Origin: Oreohelix idahoensis
Taxonomy: Eukaryota > Mollusca > Gastropoda > Stylommatophora > Oreohelicidae
DNA length: 64,000 bases
Assembly: GCA_024509875.1 (NCBI GenBank)
Contig: JAMPIV010018968.1
Location: 92,749 to 156,748 of the forward strand
Direction: 5' to 3'
Part shown: one piece after another, positions 1-11,341 of the stretch
Layout of the letters: each line of letters begins with the position of its first letter
Position numbering within the stretch: position 1 is the stretch's first letter
Translations under genes and position numbers: made by a program
Notes under the pieces: generated by a model
The model's database searches: none
What the model was told of the DNA's origin: nothing
The model's input: the letters and a program-made list of their open reading frames with translations, nothing else

Positions 1-978
1 TTGATTGTTATGAACTTCATTGCATTCTGTGCAGGCAAGGGAGAAAACCAAAAATACAAAAAAATGCACGTGCGTTATCCTGCTGGAGAAGCTGCAAGTC
101 TGGATAAATTGTGAACGCAGGAGCAACCAGTGCATCCAGAACCTCATCTCGATATGTCACAGCATTAACATTTCCACGGAAGACGTGAAGAGGCAAGCGA
201 TGGTGAAAACTGAATCCTCCCCAAATGTGAATACTGCCACCTCGAAATCGGTTGACACAGCAATCTGCAAAGCGCTCTTCACACCGTCGCTAAATCCGCA
301 TACGTCCATCTGCAAAGGATATGTTGAATCTGTTCTCGTCTGTGAATAGGACAGCATTCCAATGCAGTCTAGTCCATCTGATATGTTGCTCTGCCCATTG
401 CAGGCGCTGCTAACGATGTCTGTGAGTCAAGTTTGGCCCAACATAAGGTCGTCTTGCAGTAAGGCCTGTATCTCTGAGTCGTCGTATGACTGTCATTCGA
501 GAGACTTGCCCATGTCTACCCACTATTGCTCTTGCTGTTTGACTTGCCGGGAGAGTCAATTCCTTAGGTGACTCAGCACAATATGACGATCTTACGCAGG
601 GGTAGTAACTCGTGGTTGGCCACTCCGAAGTCTATCCCGGGCACTGCCAGTGGTTCCGTAACGTTCATTGAGACGTACAATAGTGCTGTGGTGGCAATTC
701 ATCCTTCTGGCAATGACCCGCGAGCTCATTCCGGTCTCCAACATACCAATGGCTCGTTGGCGGTCGTTTTCAGATAGTCGTGGCATTTCAAGCACATGTA
801 CTGGGTGTTTTGTCTCAACGGCCTTTTTTATACCGAGTATACTGCCACAACGCGTACACATTTTCAGGGTCATAGCTGTTGAGAATCGTGTTGCACGTGT
901 AACTTTCATCGTTTTCATGTAGTCTGTACACACACCCATGGGTTGAATCTTGCACTTTCCATTCCAGCAGCCATTCAC
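1..978 (-). pseudogene. Tc1-like transposase pseudogene (3' end cut by window edge)
   Basis: Read on the minus strand, 978 to about 600 encodes the paired-like helix-turn-helix of a Tc1-family transposase (LSENDRQRAIGMLETGMSS, then CHHSTIVRLNERYGTTG and a basic GRPR-like hinge). The catalytic part follows in other frames: a first-Asp motif like FTDENRFN lies near 330-350 and a second-Asp motif like LLQQDNARA near 70-100. Frame changes and stops between these blocks mean no intact enzyme remains. The C-terminal Glu region would lie beyond the window start. No clear terminal inverted repeat was found on the 5' side. The family call is firm from motif order; the exact limits are not. Confidence 0.75.
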
Positions 979-1658
979 TCTCTACCTCATGGCAAACACG
1001 GGGAAAATCCATTCCCACACTTTTTTTGGCCAGCTTCTCGGCATCAGTATATATAATAGTGGTGCGTTTTTAATGTGCTTCAGTATATAAGAACGAAGCG
1101 CGTGTAATGTCGGTTTATCTAGCCGCTCTTTTTGTTAAAACTTTTGCCTAATTTTAGCCGGCAAACTCAGTTAAACGTAAACACAAGTTACATTGACTGT
1201 ACAAAGGTGTGCTTCCAAAGTTAACTCAACTTTTCTCTTAAGACTAGAGGCCGCAAGGCCAGACTTTTGTCTTCTGAATTTTCCGGAATTGCTTACCTGT
1301 TCAGTAAACAGCGTTGATGGGAAAAATATCGACTTTTATTGCTTATAAATTTACATTATGCTAAAGATGCAGCCTGTTAAACACTATGATGCTGCAACTT
1401 TATGCGGGGTAAAGTGACGCCATTCAGTATTTCAACCTTCGCGCAAATGGTCATTTTTATATTGGAATTTCTACTTGAAAAGACATACCACAAAGTGATG
1501 CATACGTGAATGTAGACGCATATAAAGTATTGACTGCAACAAAGTTCAAATTTAAAAAAAAAAAAACATTTATTATGGAATGTGAGATTTCTGCAATTAC
1601 ACATTGGGATACTCGCCGTTGCTGCAGAGCTCATAAACTGTGCCGAGATCCTTCTTCT
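979..1658. other. No recognised gene
   Basis: AT-rich DNA with short open frames only. Nothing in it could be matched to a protein family, RNA gene or known repeat by eye. It contains a run of 13 A near 1554-1566 and ends where the 44-bp tandem array begins. Confidence 0.4.
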
Positions 1659-2186
1659 GTGATCTAAGAGGAGATAAGATTACTGATAGAGTGTGTCCTT
1701 GTGTGATCTAAGAGGAGATAAGATTACTGATAGAGTGTGTCCTTGTGTGATCTAAGAGGAGATAAGATTACTGATAGAGTTTGTCCTTTTGTGATCTAAG
1801 AGGAGATAAGATTACTGATAGAGTGTGTCCTTGTGTGATCTAAGAGGAGATAAGATTACTGATAGAGTGTGTCCTTGTGTGATCTAAGAGGAGATAAGAT
1901 TACTGATAGAGTTTGTCCTTGTGTGATCTAAGAGGAGATAAGATTACTGATAGAGTTTGTCCTTGTGTGATCTAAGAGGAGATAAGATTACTGATAGAGT
2001 GTGTCCTTGTGTGATCTAAGAGGAGATAAGATTACTGATAGAGTGTGTCCTTGTGTGATCTAAGAGGAGATAAGATTACTGATAGAGTTTGTCCTTGTGT
2101 GATCTAAGAGGAGATAAGATTACTGATAGAGTTTGTCCTTGTGTGATCTAAGAGGAGATAAGATTACTGATAGAGTTTGTCCTTGT
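1659..2186. repeat. 44-bp tandem repeat, 12 copies
   Basis: A 44-bp unit beginning GTGATCTAAGAGGAGATAAG repeats head to tail twelve times (first two units start at 1659 and 1703; 12 x 44 = 528 bp). Copies are nearly identical. The main variable position is G or T in the GAGTGTGTCC / GAGTTTGTCC part, and one copy has TTTTGTG in place of TTGTGTG. Such homogeneity suggests recent unequal exchange or slippage. There is no reading frame of interest. Confidence 0.95.
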
Positions 2187-3005
2187 GAATGAAGATGGTC
2201 CTTAAACCCAAACCATACCAACCCACATTTTAGGCCTCGATCGTGTATCTAATACTTCGTGTTTTTGTACACGCACGTTGGCTCTTCATGTCATTCAAAG
2301 AAAGACTACAATGGCTGAACAGTTTTCTGGCAAAGATAAATAAACCTCAGATAATGGTCAGCATGACAAATTCCACTGGCCAACTCTAATAAAATGAATT
2401 CACCACGACTAATATGTATTGGCCAGTCATGTGAACCTATTGATAGTAAAGGGCATTCAGTGAGTAAAATAGCACGACCACGCTCTGGTCATTTTCCGAG
2501 AAATCTGGCACTTCTGGCAATCAAAGTTGGTTTGTAACGGCCAGACACTAGTAGCTATTTTTGTATCAAGTCAATGCGAATAAATGTTCTCTGTGGTTTT
2601 TATTTTTAATTTATGAACAAATAACATGACAGCGAGAAGGAGACCAAGAAAAAGATCACAAAAGAAGAATTGGCACATAAAGAGACAACACAATTTACAC
2701 ATGAACATGAGATAAAACCACATGTTTCATGAGACATGATATAGAAGGATATTCTTCAGGTCAATGGCCAGATAGAATAGAAATTGTCAATCCTGTGGCT
2801 GCTTAAGCACACAAAAGGGATCACATGCTTGATATCTCATAGAATTCTCTCAGAGAAAGCTGGACATATTAAAGAGGATGATAAATTGCAAGCCTTTATA
2901 TGTTAGTATAAATGTGTATCAAAAACTAGTAGGAAATACGCCCATAATACGGGGAAAATTGTAGGGGGCGCTAAAACTAGACCTAGCACCATCTCGAAAA
3001 ATTCT
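2187..3005. other. No recognised gene
   Basis: Ordinary AT-rich intergenic or intronic sequence between the 44-bp array and the LINE-E fragment. No protein, RNA or repeat family was recognised. Confidence 0.35.
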
Positions 3006-3217
3006 TAGGGCTGGCTATGATCTCAAGTGAAGTGTAGAATATCCCAAGCACAAGCAGCGTTCTATAAAATGACAAATATTGTATGCAACAACGCATTGTC
3101 AATGGAAGTAAGAAAGAGCGTTCTTCAGTGTTATATAGAAATTATCCTAACATACGGAAGTGAGTCATGGACAATTAGCAAACAACTAGGACAAACACTA
3201 GAGGTCTCAGAGATGTG
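3006..3217 (+). pseudogene. LINE-E reverse transcriptase C-terminal fragment, left part (split by the palindrome)
   Basis: The plus strand from about 3027 reads as the region downstream of the RT domain in many LINE ORF2 proteins: a segment like RISQAQAAFYKMTNIVCNN followed by VLQCYIEIILTYGSESWTI. The fragment stops abruptly at the palindrome boundary. The same frame resumes at 33864, directly after the second copy of the 6-bp duplication, as WFYRRILKIQWLAKNSNE, a typical next block of this LINE region. The element was therefore already in the genome when the palindrome inserted. Upstream codons carry stops, so it was already a fossil or truncated copy. Confidence 0.8.
3212..3217. other. Target-site duplication GATGTG, left copy
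   Basis: GATGTG immediately precedes the first base of the palindrome and recurs at 33864-33869. Removing the palindrome and one copy makes the LINE-E frame continuous, which confirms both boundaries. A 6-bp duplication is the size produced by Polinton/Maverick integrases. Confidence 0.9.
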
Positions 3218-3479
3218 AGTAGTATGTCATGTACGCTACGGGTAGTATTCAGGCGTTGAGCGTGACTTTTTATATAGTAAAATACTCCGATCGATGCAGG
3301 CGTTGGATTTCAGGCGGAGCGTCAGGCGTTGAGCGTGTCTTTTTATATAGCGATATATTTTAGCCGGGGTGATTTCCTCTGACGATCAGACGGATGACTT
3401 GTTATATAGCAATAAATTTGTTCGATAATGGCGGCGTGTTGTTTATACAAAATACTTAGACAATATATATAAAAAATAT
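3218..3479 (+). repeat. Terminal inverted repeat region, left end of palindrome
   Basis: After the AGTAGTAT terminus come two versions of a unit ending GGCGTTGAGCGTG(A/T)CTTTTTATATAG, then CGATATATTTTAGCC, then GATAATGGCGGCGTGTTGTT and ACTTAGACAATATATAT. The right end (33600-33863) carries the same order inverted. Each GC-rich unit is followed by TTTATATAG, which resembles a TATA box. Whether it acts as a promoter or a replication/terminal-protein element is unknown. Confidence 0.85.
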
Positions 3480-6400
3480 ACTTACTTACTTAGTCGTTCC
3501 CCTTCTACCGTGAGGTGTAGAGGTTTGGAAGAGAGAGCGCCAGACTATCCTATCGGCTGTCTTCCTCCTGGCCTGGTTCCATTCTAGTCCTCGATCCTTC
3601 AAAGATTGTCTAATGTTGTCCTCCCAGCGGACTCTGGGTCGTATTCGGGGTCTGGATCCTTGGCTCTTTGTTTCCCATGCTTGTCGTGGTATCCGATCTT
3701 CTCCCATTCTGCAGACATGGCCAAACCATCTTAGTTGGGACTGTTCTACTTGGGTCTGCAGGGGGTAGGATTTTAGGCCTTGACGTATCGTCTGGTTGCG
3801 TACCATGTCTCTTCTTGTTACTTCAACCACCTTCCTCAGATACCTCATTTCTGAGGTTTGGATCTGGCTTTTATAGGTTGTAGTCATTGCCCATGACTCG
3901 CATCCGTATGTCAAGACTGGGACATAGGTGGAGCGGTATACAGCCATCTTCGTTTTCTTACCAACCTCTCTCTTGCTGAGGAATCCTCGATTTATGGTCT
4001 GAAGAAGTCTCCCAGCTGCTGCTTTTCAAGTGGCCAACTCTTCTTTGATGTCTCCCTTTCGGTCTATAATAGCTCCGAGGTATTTAAAGTGGTCGACCTG
4101 CTCCACGACCTGTTCTCCCAGCTTAATCTGATGTTTTCTTTCTTCTCGTGATATCACCATGGATTTTGTTTTAGAGCTGCTTATGACCATCCCTCTCTTC
4201 TCTAGCTCTTCCTTCCAGACTTGCAGGTTGGATTGGAGATGCGCCTCTGATTTAGCAATCAGGGCAACATCATCAGCAAATGCCAGCTCCGAAATATAGA
4301 CCTTTCTCATCTTCCAGTATCCCACTGAATACTTTCTTGTTCTCTCCTTACATGCCTTGATGACATCGTCCATAAGGAGTATGAAGAGGTAAGGTGATAG
4401 GATATCACCTTGTCTTACACCAGTGGTGGTCCTGAACTCTTCCGACTTATGGTTTGCTGTCCTCACATAATTTCTGCAAGACTTGTAGAAGCTCTGTATA
4501 GCATGAATCAGAGGTGCTGGAATATTCTTCCTTGCCAAACAATCTCAAAGTTTACTCCAGGGGACCTTGTCAAACGCCTTTTCCAGATCTATGAAACAAA
4601 GATGCATCTCACTCTTATACTCAAGGGCCTTTTCACACAGCTGTCTGAGTGTGAAGATTAGGTCTTGAGTACTTCGGTTTGCTCGGAATCCGCACTGGAC
4701 CTCATCCAATTGTGGCTCAGCTAGGCGTCGGAGTCTCTGCTCTAGGATTCTAGAGTAGATTTTACCAGGGACACTGAGAAGGGATATGCCTCTATGGTTT
4801 CCACACTGTCGATTGTCACCCTTTTTGAAAATTGGTGTTATGATGGCAATCTCACAATCCTTTGGTATGGTCTTGTTGTACCACGCTGCCTGTAAAACCC
4901 TTAAGAGGAATAGGTCGCCTGATGCTCCCATGAACTTAACCATTTCTGGTGTTATACCATCATGCCCTGCTGCTTTGCCCATCTTGATTTTCTCCAGTGC
5001 TGCCTTCAGTTCTTCCATCTTTATGTCATATTCACCATCATTGGTTTTCTCTTCTGTGCTAGTGTTTATCATTTCAGATGCTTCACCATGCTCACCATCC
5101 AGGAGTTCTGAGAAATATTCTTTCCATCTTCCCATTACTTCCTTCGGGGCAGTAAGCAATTTGCCTTGCTTGTCCTTTATAAATTTGAGAGGGCATTGTT
5201 TTTCCTTCCTCATGTTCTTTAGGGTCTTATAGAACAATTTCTGGTTTTCTTGTGCATCTTTTTCTAGCTTTTCTCCAAATTCTTCCCAGGACTTCTGTTT
5301 TGCTGCTAGCACTTTGTTCTTTGCTTCTGTTCTGAGTGTCACATATTCTCTATATTTTTCCATTTGTCCTGTTGTGTTTTTAGCTCCTAAGTATTGTTTC
5401 CATGCCATTTTCTTCTCTCTTATTTTCTCTTTGACTTCCTCTGTCCACCAAGGTGTCCTCTTTCTCTTGTTCCCAAGTCGGACTTCACCGCATGCTTTTG
5501 CAGCAGCTGTCTTTATGATATCCTTGAATTTAATCCAGAGGGTTTCCAAGTCATCAGGTCGTTCTTCTGTGTTGCTCACCGCTGCAGCAATAAGCCCCTG
5601 ATATCTGGTCTTAATTTCTGGCTCTCTCAGCTTGTAGGTCTTAATGCTCATTTCTCCTGCTCGTTTACTTGGTTTCTTGCGTGATGTTGGGCAGTTCCTA
5701 GGTTGAGCAACTCTTTCAGTTGTTCTTTTGATTGTTAGCAGGTGGTGTCCACTTCCAATCTCTGACCCCCTCCAGACTATAGCATCTCGGACATATTTGA
5801 ATGAGCTTCTCCGAACAATGGCATAGTCGATCACTGACTTCTCATTCTTTGTTGGTTCACATCTAGTGTATGCATGTATGCGCTTATGGGGGAACTTTGT
5901 GTTTGTAATGATCAGATTCTGCTCACTGCAGAATCTAAGGAGTCGCTTTCCATTGTCATTGAGAGTATCTTCTCCATATCTTCCGATAACTCCACCCCAT
6001 CTAGCATGGTCATTTCCAACTCTGGCATTAAAATCTCCGAGCATGATAACTTCATCTAGGCAGTCATCCACTGTCCTTTGAAGCAGCTCGAAGAATTCCT
6101 CCTTGACCTCTGCTCTCTCATCCTGATTTGGCCCATACACTATGACCAGGTTGACTATGGTTTCTCCTTCTTTTAGTTTAACGACCATAATGCGCTCCGA
6201 GACAAAGTTCCATCCCTTGATACTATCTTTTTGATTTTGGGCCACAATGCAACCCACGCCCCCTTTAGCTCTTTCAGACATGGGTACACCACTGTAGAGC
6301 AGCGTGTTGCCATCGAGATCCATGACTCCTTGTCCTTTTTTCTTTGTTTCCGTTATAGCCAAGATTTCTAGTTTTGCTTTCCTCATCTCTTCCACCAGCT

Positions 6401-6641
6401 CCTCTTCCTTCCCATTTATACTTCTTGTTTTCCACGTTCCATAAGTCGTAGTCCGTTCCAGTTCGTCGCCTTTTAGAATCAGTCCAGTTTTCTCTCTTGT
6501 GTTGCTAGTAATCGTGATTTAAAGCAAACAGGGATTGGCCTGTTGTGCCTTTGCATGGTGGAGGGGCTGCCTCCTTACGGCCTCCATGCAGGCCGCCCTC
6601 CTCCTTTTTCATCCGGGCTTGGGACCGGCATTGGCGGAATT
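3480..6641 (-). mobile_element. LINE-A copy 1, nearly full length, inserted in the left arm
   Basis: A 3162-bp non-LTR retrotransposon on the minus strand, flanked by the 11-bp duplication ATAAAAAATAT (3469-3479 and 6642-6652). Its 3' end is a (TAAG)n tail, seen here as CTTACTTACTT. The matching place in the right arm (around 33600) is empty, so this copy arrived after the palindrome formed or was never copied. Other copies of the family lie at 20885, 22418, 42143 and 58519. Only this copy reaches a leader containing a TCCCAAGCCCGGATG motif. Confidence 0.92.
3486..6395 (-). pseudogene. LINE-A endonuclease/reverse transcriptase, two nonsense codons
   Basis: One frame runs from about 6395 to 3486 (roughly 970 codons). 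In order it has an APE endonuclease (ITETKKKGQG, VYGPNQDE, MLGDFNARVG, IGSGHHLL), a linker, the RT (HDGITPEMVK, HRGISLLSVPGKIYSRIL, CFIDLEKAFDKVPW, GVRQGDILSPYLF, ELAFADDVALIA, YLGAIIDRKG) and a C-terminal region with YGCESWAM and LRWFGHVCRMGED. All RT motifs including FADD are present. The frame is broken only by TGA at about 4544 (TGG in sister copies) and TGA at about 4025 (CGA in sister copies), both single-base changes. The protein would nick target DNA and copy LINE RNA. The clade was not assigned. Confidence 0.9.
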
Positions 6642-6723
6642 ATAAAAAATATAAAAAAATTAAAAAAAAAAAAAACAAAAGCGACAATGACGGAAAATAT
6701 AAAAAATCAATAATGGCGGGTTA
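6642..6723. other. Arm DNA between two insertions
   Basis: Short AT-rich stretch with AAGCGACAATGACG and AATCAATAATGGCGGGTTA. It is matched inverted in the right arm near 33560-33610. It carries the target-site duplications of LINE-A (left side) and of the SINE-like insert (right side). Confidence 0.7.
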
Positions 6724-7016
6724 TTCTTCTTCTTCCTCTTCCTCGTTCGCCCTGAAAAGGACGGTGGTTGCGTTGTGTCTGTTTACACCGTAGCTGTGAT
6801 ATCTGCACCTTTCGGTCGACACATCCGACTTCAGCACGGCATTTTTTTATGGACCGGGTTTGCCTTCCCATTTCGATCCGTACTCGCTCAGCCAGACTGC
6901 ACTGCTGCAGACTGTTTCCAGTACCACCACGTGGAGGTGGAGCACGGTCTTGACCAGCTCTGGTTCGCTGGTCCTGATGCAAGCAGTCAAGCTATGGGTA
7001 GCTGACTGCATTCACT
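6724..7016 (-). mobile_element. SINE-like insertion, 293 bp
   Basis: Flanked by an 11-bp duplication ATGGCGGGTTA (6713-6723 and 7017-7027); the right arm is empty at the mirror position. Read on the minus strand it starts TGAATGCAGTCAGCTACCCA and ends in a (GAA)n-like tail (TTCTTCTTCTTCC on the plus strand), so it has the polarity of a retroposon. About 105 bp of its head recurs at 41935-42045 with a different downstream sequence. I do not recognise a tRNA, 5S or 7SL head with certainty. It could also be a 5' leader module of a LINE. Confidence 0.65.
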
Positions 7017-7179
7017 ATGGCGGGTTAGTAGGTTACTAAGGGGGTTTTTGAAGCGAGTGGGGGCTTTTTGTGCTGGCGAGGGTGAAGACGCATGGGTGTA
7101 ATGTAGCGGGCGGGTGTAGGTTAGGGGGGATTTTTTGTGTGATGTTGGGTGTGTTATTTAGACACATATACATACATAC

Positions 7180-7288
<109 letters not shown>

Positions 7289-7780
7289 CGATAATGATGA
7301 AACATATTTTTTAAAAATCGATAATGGTTGGTTAGTAGGTTACTAAGGGGGTTTTTGAAGCGAGTGGAGTCTTTTTGTGTGGCGCGGGTAACGACGCATG
7401 GGTGTGTACATTTTGGGGTGTCGCAGGCGAGTGTGCCAGCATTGAGTGGTGGGCGTGAAGTGTTAGAGACTTGCTTATACTAGGACCAGCATCCAGAGGT
7501 GGGAGTGAAGTGTTAGAGACTTGACTAGGACCAGCGTCGAGAGGTGTGAGTGAAGTGTTAGAGACTACAACAGGGACAGCAGCGAGAGGTGGGAGTGAAG
7601 TGTTAGAGACGTCACTATAACAGGGACAGCCTGTAGAGGTGGGAGTGAAGTGTTAGAGACGTCACTATACCAGGTCCAGCATCGAGAGGTGGGAGTGACG
7701 TCAATGTGGGGTAGCTGGCGGGTGTAGGTTAGCGGGGATTTTTTGTGTGATGTTGGGTGTGTTATTTAGACATATATACA

Positions 7781-7872
7781 TACAATATATATATATATAT
7801 ATACATACAATATACTATATATATATTGTATGTATATATATATATATTGTATGTATATATATATATATATCT
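7781..7872. repeat. AT-rich imperfect palindromic microsatellite
   Basis: TA runs alternate with ATACATACAATATA and its complement TATTGTATGTATAT, giving short internal hairpins. It closes one higher-order repeat unit and abuts the LINE-D fragment. Confidence 0.85.
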
Positions 7873-8625
7873 CATCTCAGCCCGTAACCGGTATGGGTCG
7901 TAGGGGTGCCATGGTGGAAGCATCAGCAGACAGGGTCCTCCACTGCTCTCTATCCTCAGCAATGCGTACAAGTGTGGAAAAAACTGTGTCCTGCCCATTC
8001 GTTATCAGCCCAGGAATCCGGCGACTGTCCCTGAAGGATCGTTTTCGAAAGGGAGTCATGACGAGTTACATGCCCAAACCAGGCAAGCTTTCGACGTTTC
8101 ACTATTGACAAAAGTGGTTCCTGGTGGCCTGCATAGGTGTTTATCTTCTCTCTAACATAGACATTTTGTGCTTTATAGGCGAGGAAAGCCTGAATCCTTC
8201 GCTCCGATCGCATGGTGTCCAGCTGTAAAGAGAAATAGATATTTGATTTGTATAATTTGGATTCAGCAGGAAAACTGATGTTACTTTTCCAGATCACATT
8301 CAACCTTGTCATGGCAGCTGAGGCCATCTCAAGTCTTGTCTTGATTTCTTTACTTGATCTTCCATCACTACATATAGTGGACCCGAGATGTTTAAAGGTG
8401 TTAACTTCTTCTAACGTTTGCCCATTTAACGTAATGTTGGTCGGAACATGTTTCTTATGGCTATTCACCAATATCTTGCTTTTTTCTATATTAATTTCCA
8501 TCCCATATGTTCTTGTTACTTTCTCCAGTCTAGAGGTAAGGTCTTGAAGTTCTGATTCTGTTCCAGCTATCAGATCAATATCATCAGCAAAACGTAGATT
8601 ACACAGAGGTCGGCCTCCAATCGAT
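7870..8625 (-). pseudogene. LINE-D ORF2 C-terminal fragment
   Basis: The minus strand encodes the post-RT region of a LINE: NIEKSKILVNS, FKHLGSTICSDG, AAMTRLNVIWKS and RKLAWFGHVTRHDSLSKTIL. It lacks the RT core and is closed by a frame change near 7956. Just upstream on the minus strand (8550-8600) an RFADDIDL-like motif is still visible. The fragment interrupts the higher-order array of the left arm and is absent from the right arm. No target duplication could be delimited in the AT-rich flanks. This family is distinct from LINE-A, B and C. Confidence 0.8.
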
Positions 8626-10299
8626 ATAAAAAAATCGATGGCGGTAGGTTACTAGTTTGAAGCGAGTGGAGTTATTTTGTTGGCGAGGGGGACAACGCAT
8701 GGGTGTGTAAAATTTGGGGATACCATGAGTCAGGAGTGAAATGCACCAGGGACAGACTAGAGGTGGGAGTGAAGTGTTAGAGACTTGATTATATGGCGAC
8801 CAGCATCGAGAGGTGGACGTGTTAGCAGGTCTAGCATCAAGAGGGGGAGTGAAGTGTTAGAGCTATTACCAGGGACAGCATCTAGAGGTGGGAGGAAGTG
8901 TTAGAGACGTCACTATACCAGGTCCAGCATCGAGAGGTGGGAGTGACGCAAATGTGGTGTAGCTGGCGGGTGTAGGTTAGGGGGATTTTTGTGTGATGTT
9001 GGGTGTGTTATTTAGACATATATACATACACTATATATATAAATGATATAAAAAATCGATATTGGCGAGTAGGTTACTAAGGGGGTTTGAAGGGAGTGGA
9101 GTCTTTTTGTGCTGGCGAGGGGGACGATGCATGGGTGTGTACAATCTGGGGTGTAGCAGGTGGTTGTGTGTATGACTCAGGAGTGAAGTGTTAGAGACTT
9201 GCCTATACTAGGGCAAGCATCTAGAGGTGGGAGTGAAGTGTTAGAGACTTGCCTATACCAGGTCCAGCAACGAGAGGTGGGGGTGAAGCGTTAGAACCTG
9301 TACTAGGACCAGCATCGAGAGGTGGGAGTGAAAGAGACATATCACTATACTAGGACCAGCGCCTAGAGGTGGGAGTGAAGTGTTAGAGACTTGACTATAC
9401 CATTTTTTGTGTAGGTATTTTAATTGTTATGTGTTGTTGTATTGTGTGTTGGTGTGTTTGTTTATACATATATACATACAATATATAAAAAATATAAAAA
9501 ATCTATAATGACGGAAAATATAAAAAATCGGTAATGGTTGGTTAGTAGGTTACTAAGGGGGTTTTTGAGGCGGGTGGAGTCTTTTTGTGCTGGCACGGTT
9601 GACGACGCATGGGTGTGTACATTTTAGGGTGTAGCAGGCGAGTGTGCCAGCATTGAGAGGTGGGAGGAAGTGTTAGAGACTACACCAGGGACAGCAGCGA
9701 GAGGTGGGAATGAAGTGTTAGAGACTTGACTAGGACCAGCGTCAAGAGGTGTGAGTGAAGTGTTAGAGACTACACCAGGGACAGCAGCGAGAGGTGGGAG
9801 TGAGGTGCTAGAGACGTCACTATACCAGGTCCAGCATCGAGAGGTGGGAGTGAAGTGTTAGAGACTTGGCTATAACAGGTCCAGCAGCTAGAGGTGGGAG
9901 TGAAGTGTTAGAGACCTGACTATACCAGGTCTAGCATCTAGAAGTGGTAGTGAAGTGTTTGAGACCTGCCTATACTAGGTTTAACATCTAGAGGTGCGAA
10001 TGAAGTGTTAGAGTTCTAGAGGTCGGAGTGAAAGAGACGTGTCACTATACTAGGGCCAGCACCTAGAGGTGGGAGTGAAGTGTTAGAGACTTGACTATAC
10101 CATTTTTTGTGTAGGTATTATAATTGTTATGTGTTGTTGTATTGTGTGTTGGTGTGTTTGTTTATACATATATACATACAATATATATAAAAATATAAAA
10201 AATCAATGATGGCGGAAAATATAAAAAATCGATAATGGCGGGCTAGTAGGTTTCTAAGGGCTGTTTTAAGTGAGAGTGTGGGGGGTTATTGATTTTGAC

Positions 10300-11014
10300 T
10301 TTTTGGGATGATGACTCATAGATGTGTTGAGGTGTAGCGCTGGAGTAAGACAATGTAAAAGCGGTGGGGTATCGGTGGTATTGGTTTTGTTCTTGTCTGG
10401 TAATTTTGTGTGTAGGTATTGTAATTGTTGTGTGGTGTAGTGTAACTTGTGGGGTTGGGTTTTTAGGTGGTTGTGTTGTGTATGAGTCGGCCTTGTGTTG
10501 GCGAGTACAGATAAAAGACTAGCTTATTGTGATGTTCATTGAGACCATTAGTACATTTTTTCCGCCCCGCGTTTGTTTTGTAATGAGAACCTCCCAAAAA
10601 AAGTGTGTTTGTCTGGTGGTTTATGTGCAGGTATTGGTGTGAATTACAACTAATTGGTGTTAGCTTTCTTGGTTTCATAGTCATTTTCACAGTGTAAAAG
10701 CACTATTGGTTATTTGTAGTGTTAAATAGTTTTGTTAAGCCATTATTTCTATAATATTTAGGGGCCAGCTCGACGTTGTATAAACGCTAGATGTATATTT
10801 ATCAGATCACCGAAGACGGGTGCGTATGCGCGCATAACTTGACACGTCAAAATAAAAACTTTACAGGAGCGTTTAGATGATGACTTTTCACTGTCATTTT
10901 TGAAGAGGTCACACCGCAGACTTGTGTAGAGTGACCAATTATTGTAGAGGTAGTGTATTCTAAGCAATAACAGGAGATTTTTGTGTATTTCATGAAAGTT
11001 TAGGTATAGGTACA
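10300..11014. other. Left-arm unique segment with unassigned open frames
   Basis: This segment mirrors 26543-27300. On the minus strand it holds a 75-codon frame (10690-10463; starts MKMTMKPRKLTPISCN) and an 85-codon frame (11015-10758; ends FGDLINIHLAFIQRRAGP). The first is 124 codons long in the right arm (26868-27242), because the left copy gained a TAA. The second is broken by a one-base shift in the right arm. No family was recognised, and the mixed state of the two copies argues against strong present-day selection on both. Confidence 0.4.
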
Positions 11015-11259
11015 CTATCCAACAGTGATCTCATCAGAACGCTGTAATGTATGTGGATGTGTTGTAGTCTTGTTACAAACAACAAGCTGATTTAGACGTA
11101 GCTGTAACATTTTTATTGGAAGGAGTTGTGCTTTTACCCTCTTACATGAACATAACAACCGGTTTGTTCCAAAACCTTCATGCAACTATGTTGCTACTTG
11201 ACTTGAGAAGAAGGAATTTTTATAAGCACTCACTAAGTGAATTCCCTTTTTCCTACCCG
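11015..11259 (-). pseudogene. Left-arm copy of candidate exon 2 (nonsense codon)
   Basis: This is the mirror of 26295-26542. An acceptor-like TTTATTCTATAG precedes the segment on the minus strand. The frame matches the right arm (GNSLSEC in one frame; KKGIHL..SSQVAT in the relevant frame) but has TAG where the right arm has CAG after SSQVAT. If spliced to 19934-20165, the intron would be about 8.7 kb, because a Gypsy element and a mariner inserted in it. I rate this copy as inactive. Confidence 0.5.
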
Positions 11260-11336
11260 CTATAGAATAAAGAGGAAAATATAAAATAAAAAAGTAATAC
11301 GTGTTATAGAAGAAGATGACTAATGATCGGTGTTTG

Positions 11337-11341
11337 GTGGG
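11337..11341. other. Gypsy target-site duplication GTGGG, left copy
   Basis: GTGGG precedes the element and recurs at 18705-18709. The mirror-image empty site in the right arm (26214-26218) has a single copy in the same context. Confidence 0.88.

Noticed and set aside
1659..2186. Regular repeats resembling a CRISPR array
   Set aside because: Units are contiguous 44-bp copies with no unique spacers, in an animal genome. They are a plain tandem repeat.
4786..5684. Long plus-strand frames opposite LINE-A (4786-5232, 5314-5601, 5394-5684; likewise 59859-60730, 50114-50668, 51463-51942)
   Set aside because: Shadows of the minus-strand LINE coding frames. They recur at the same place in each LINE copy and have no family features of their own.
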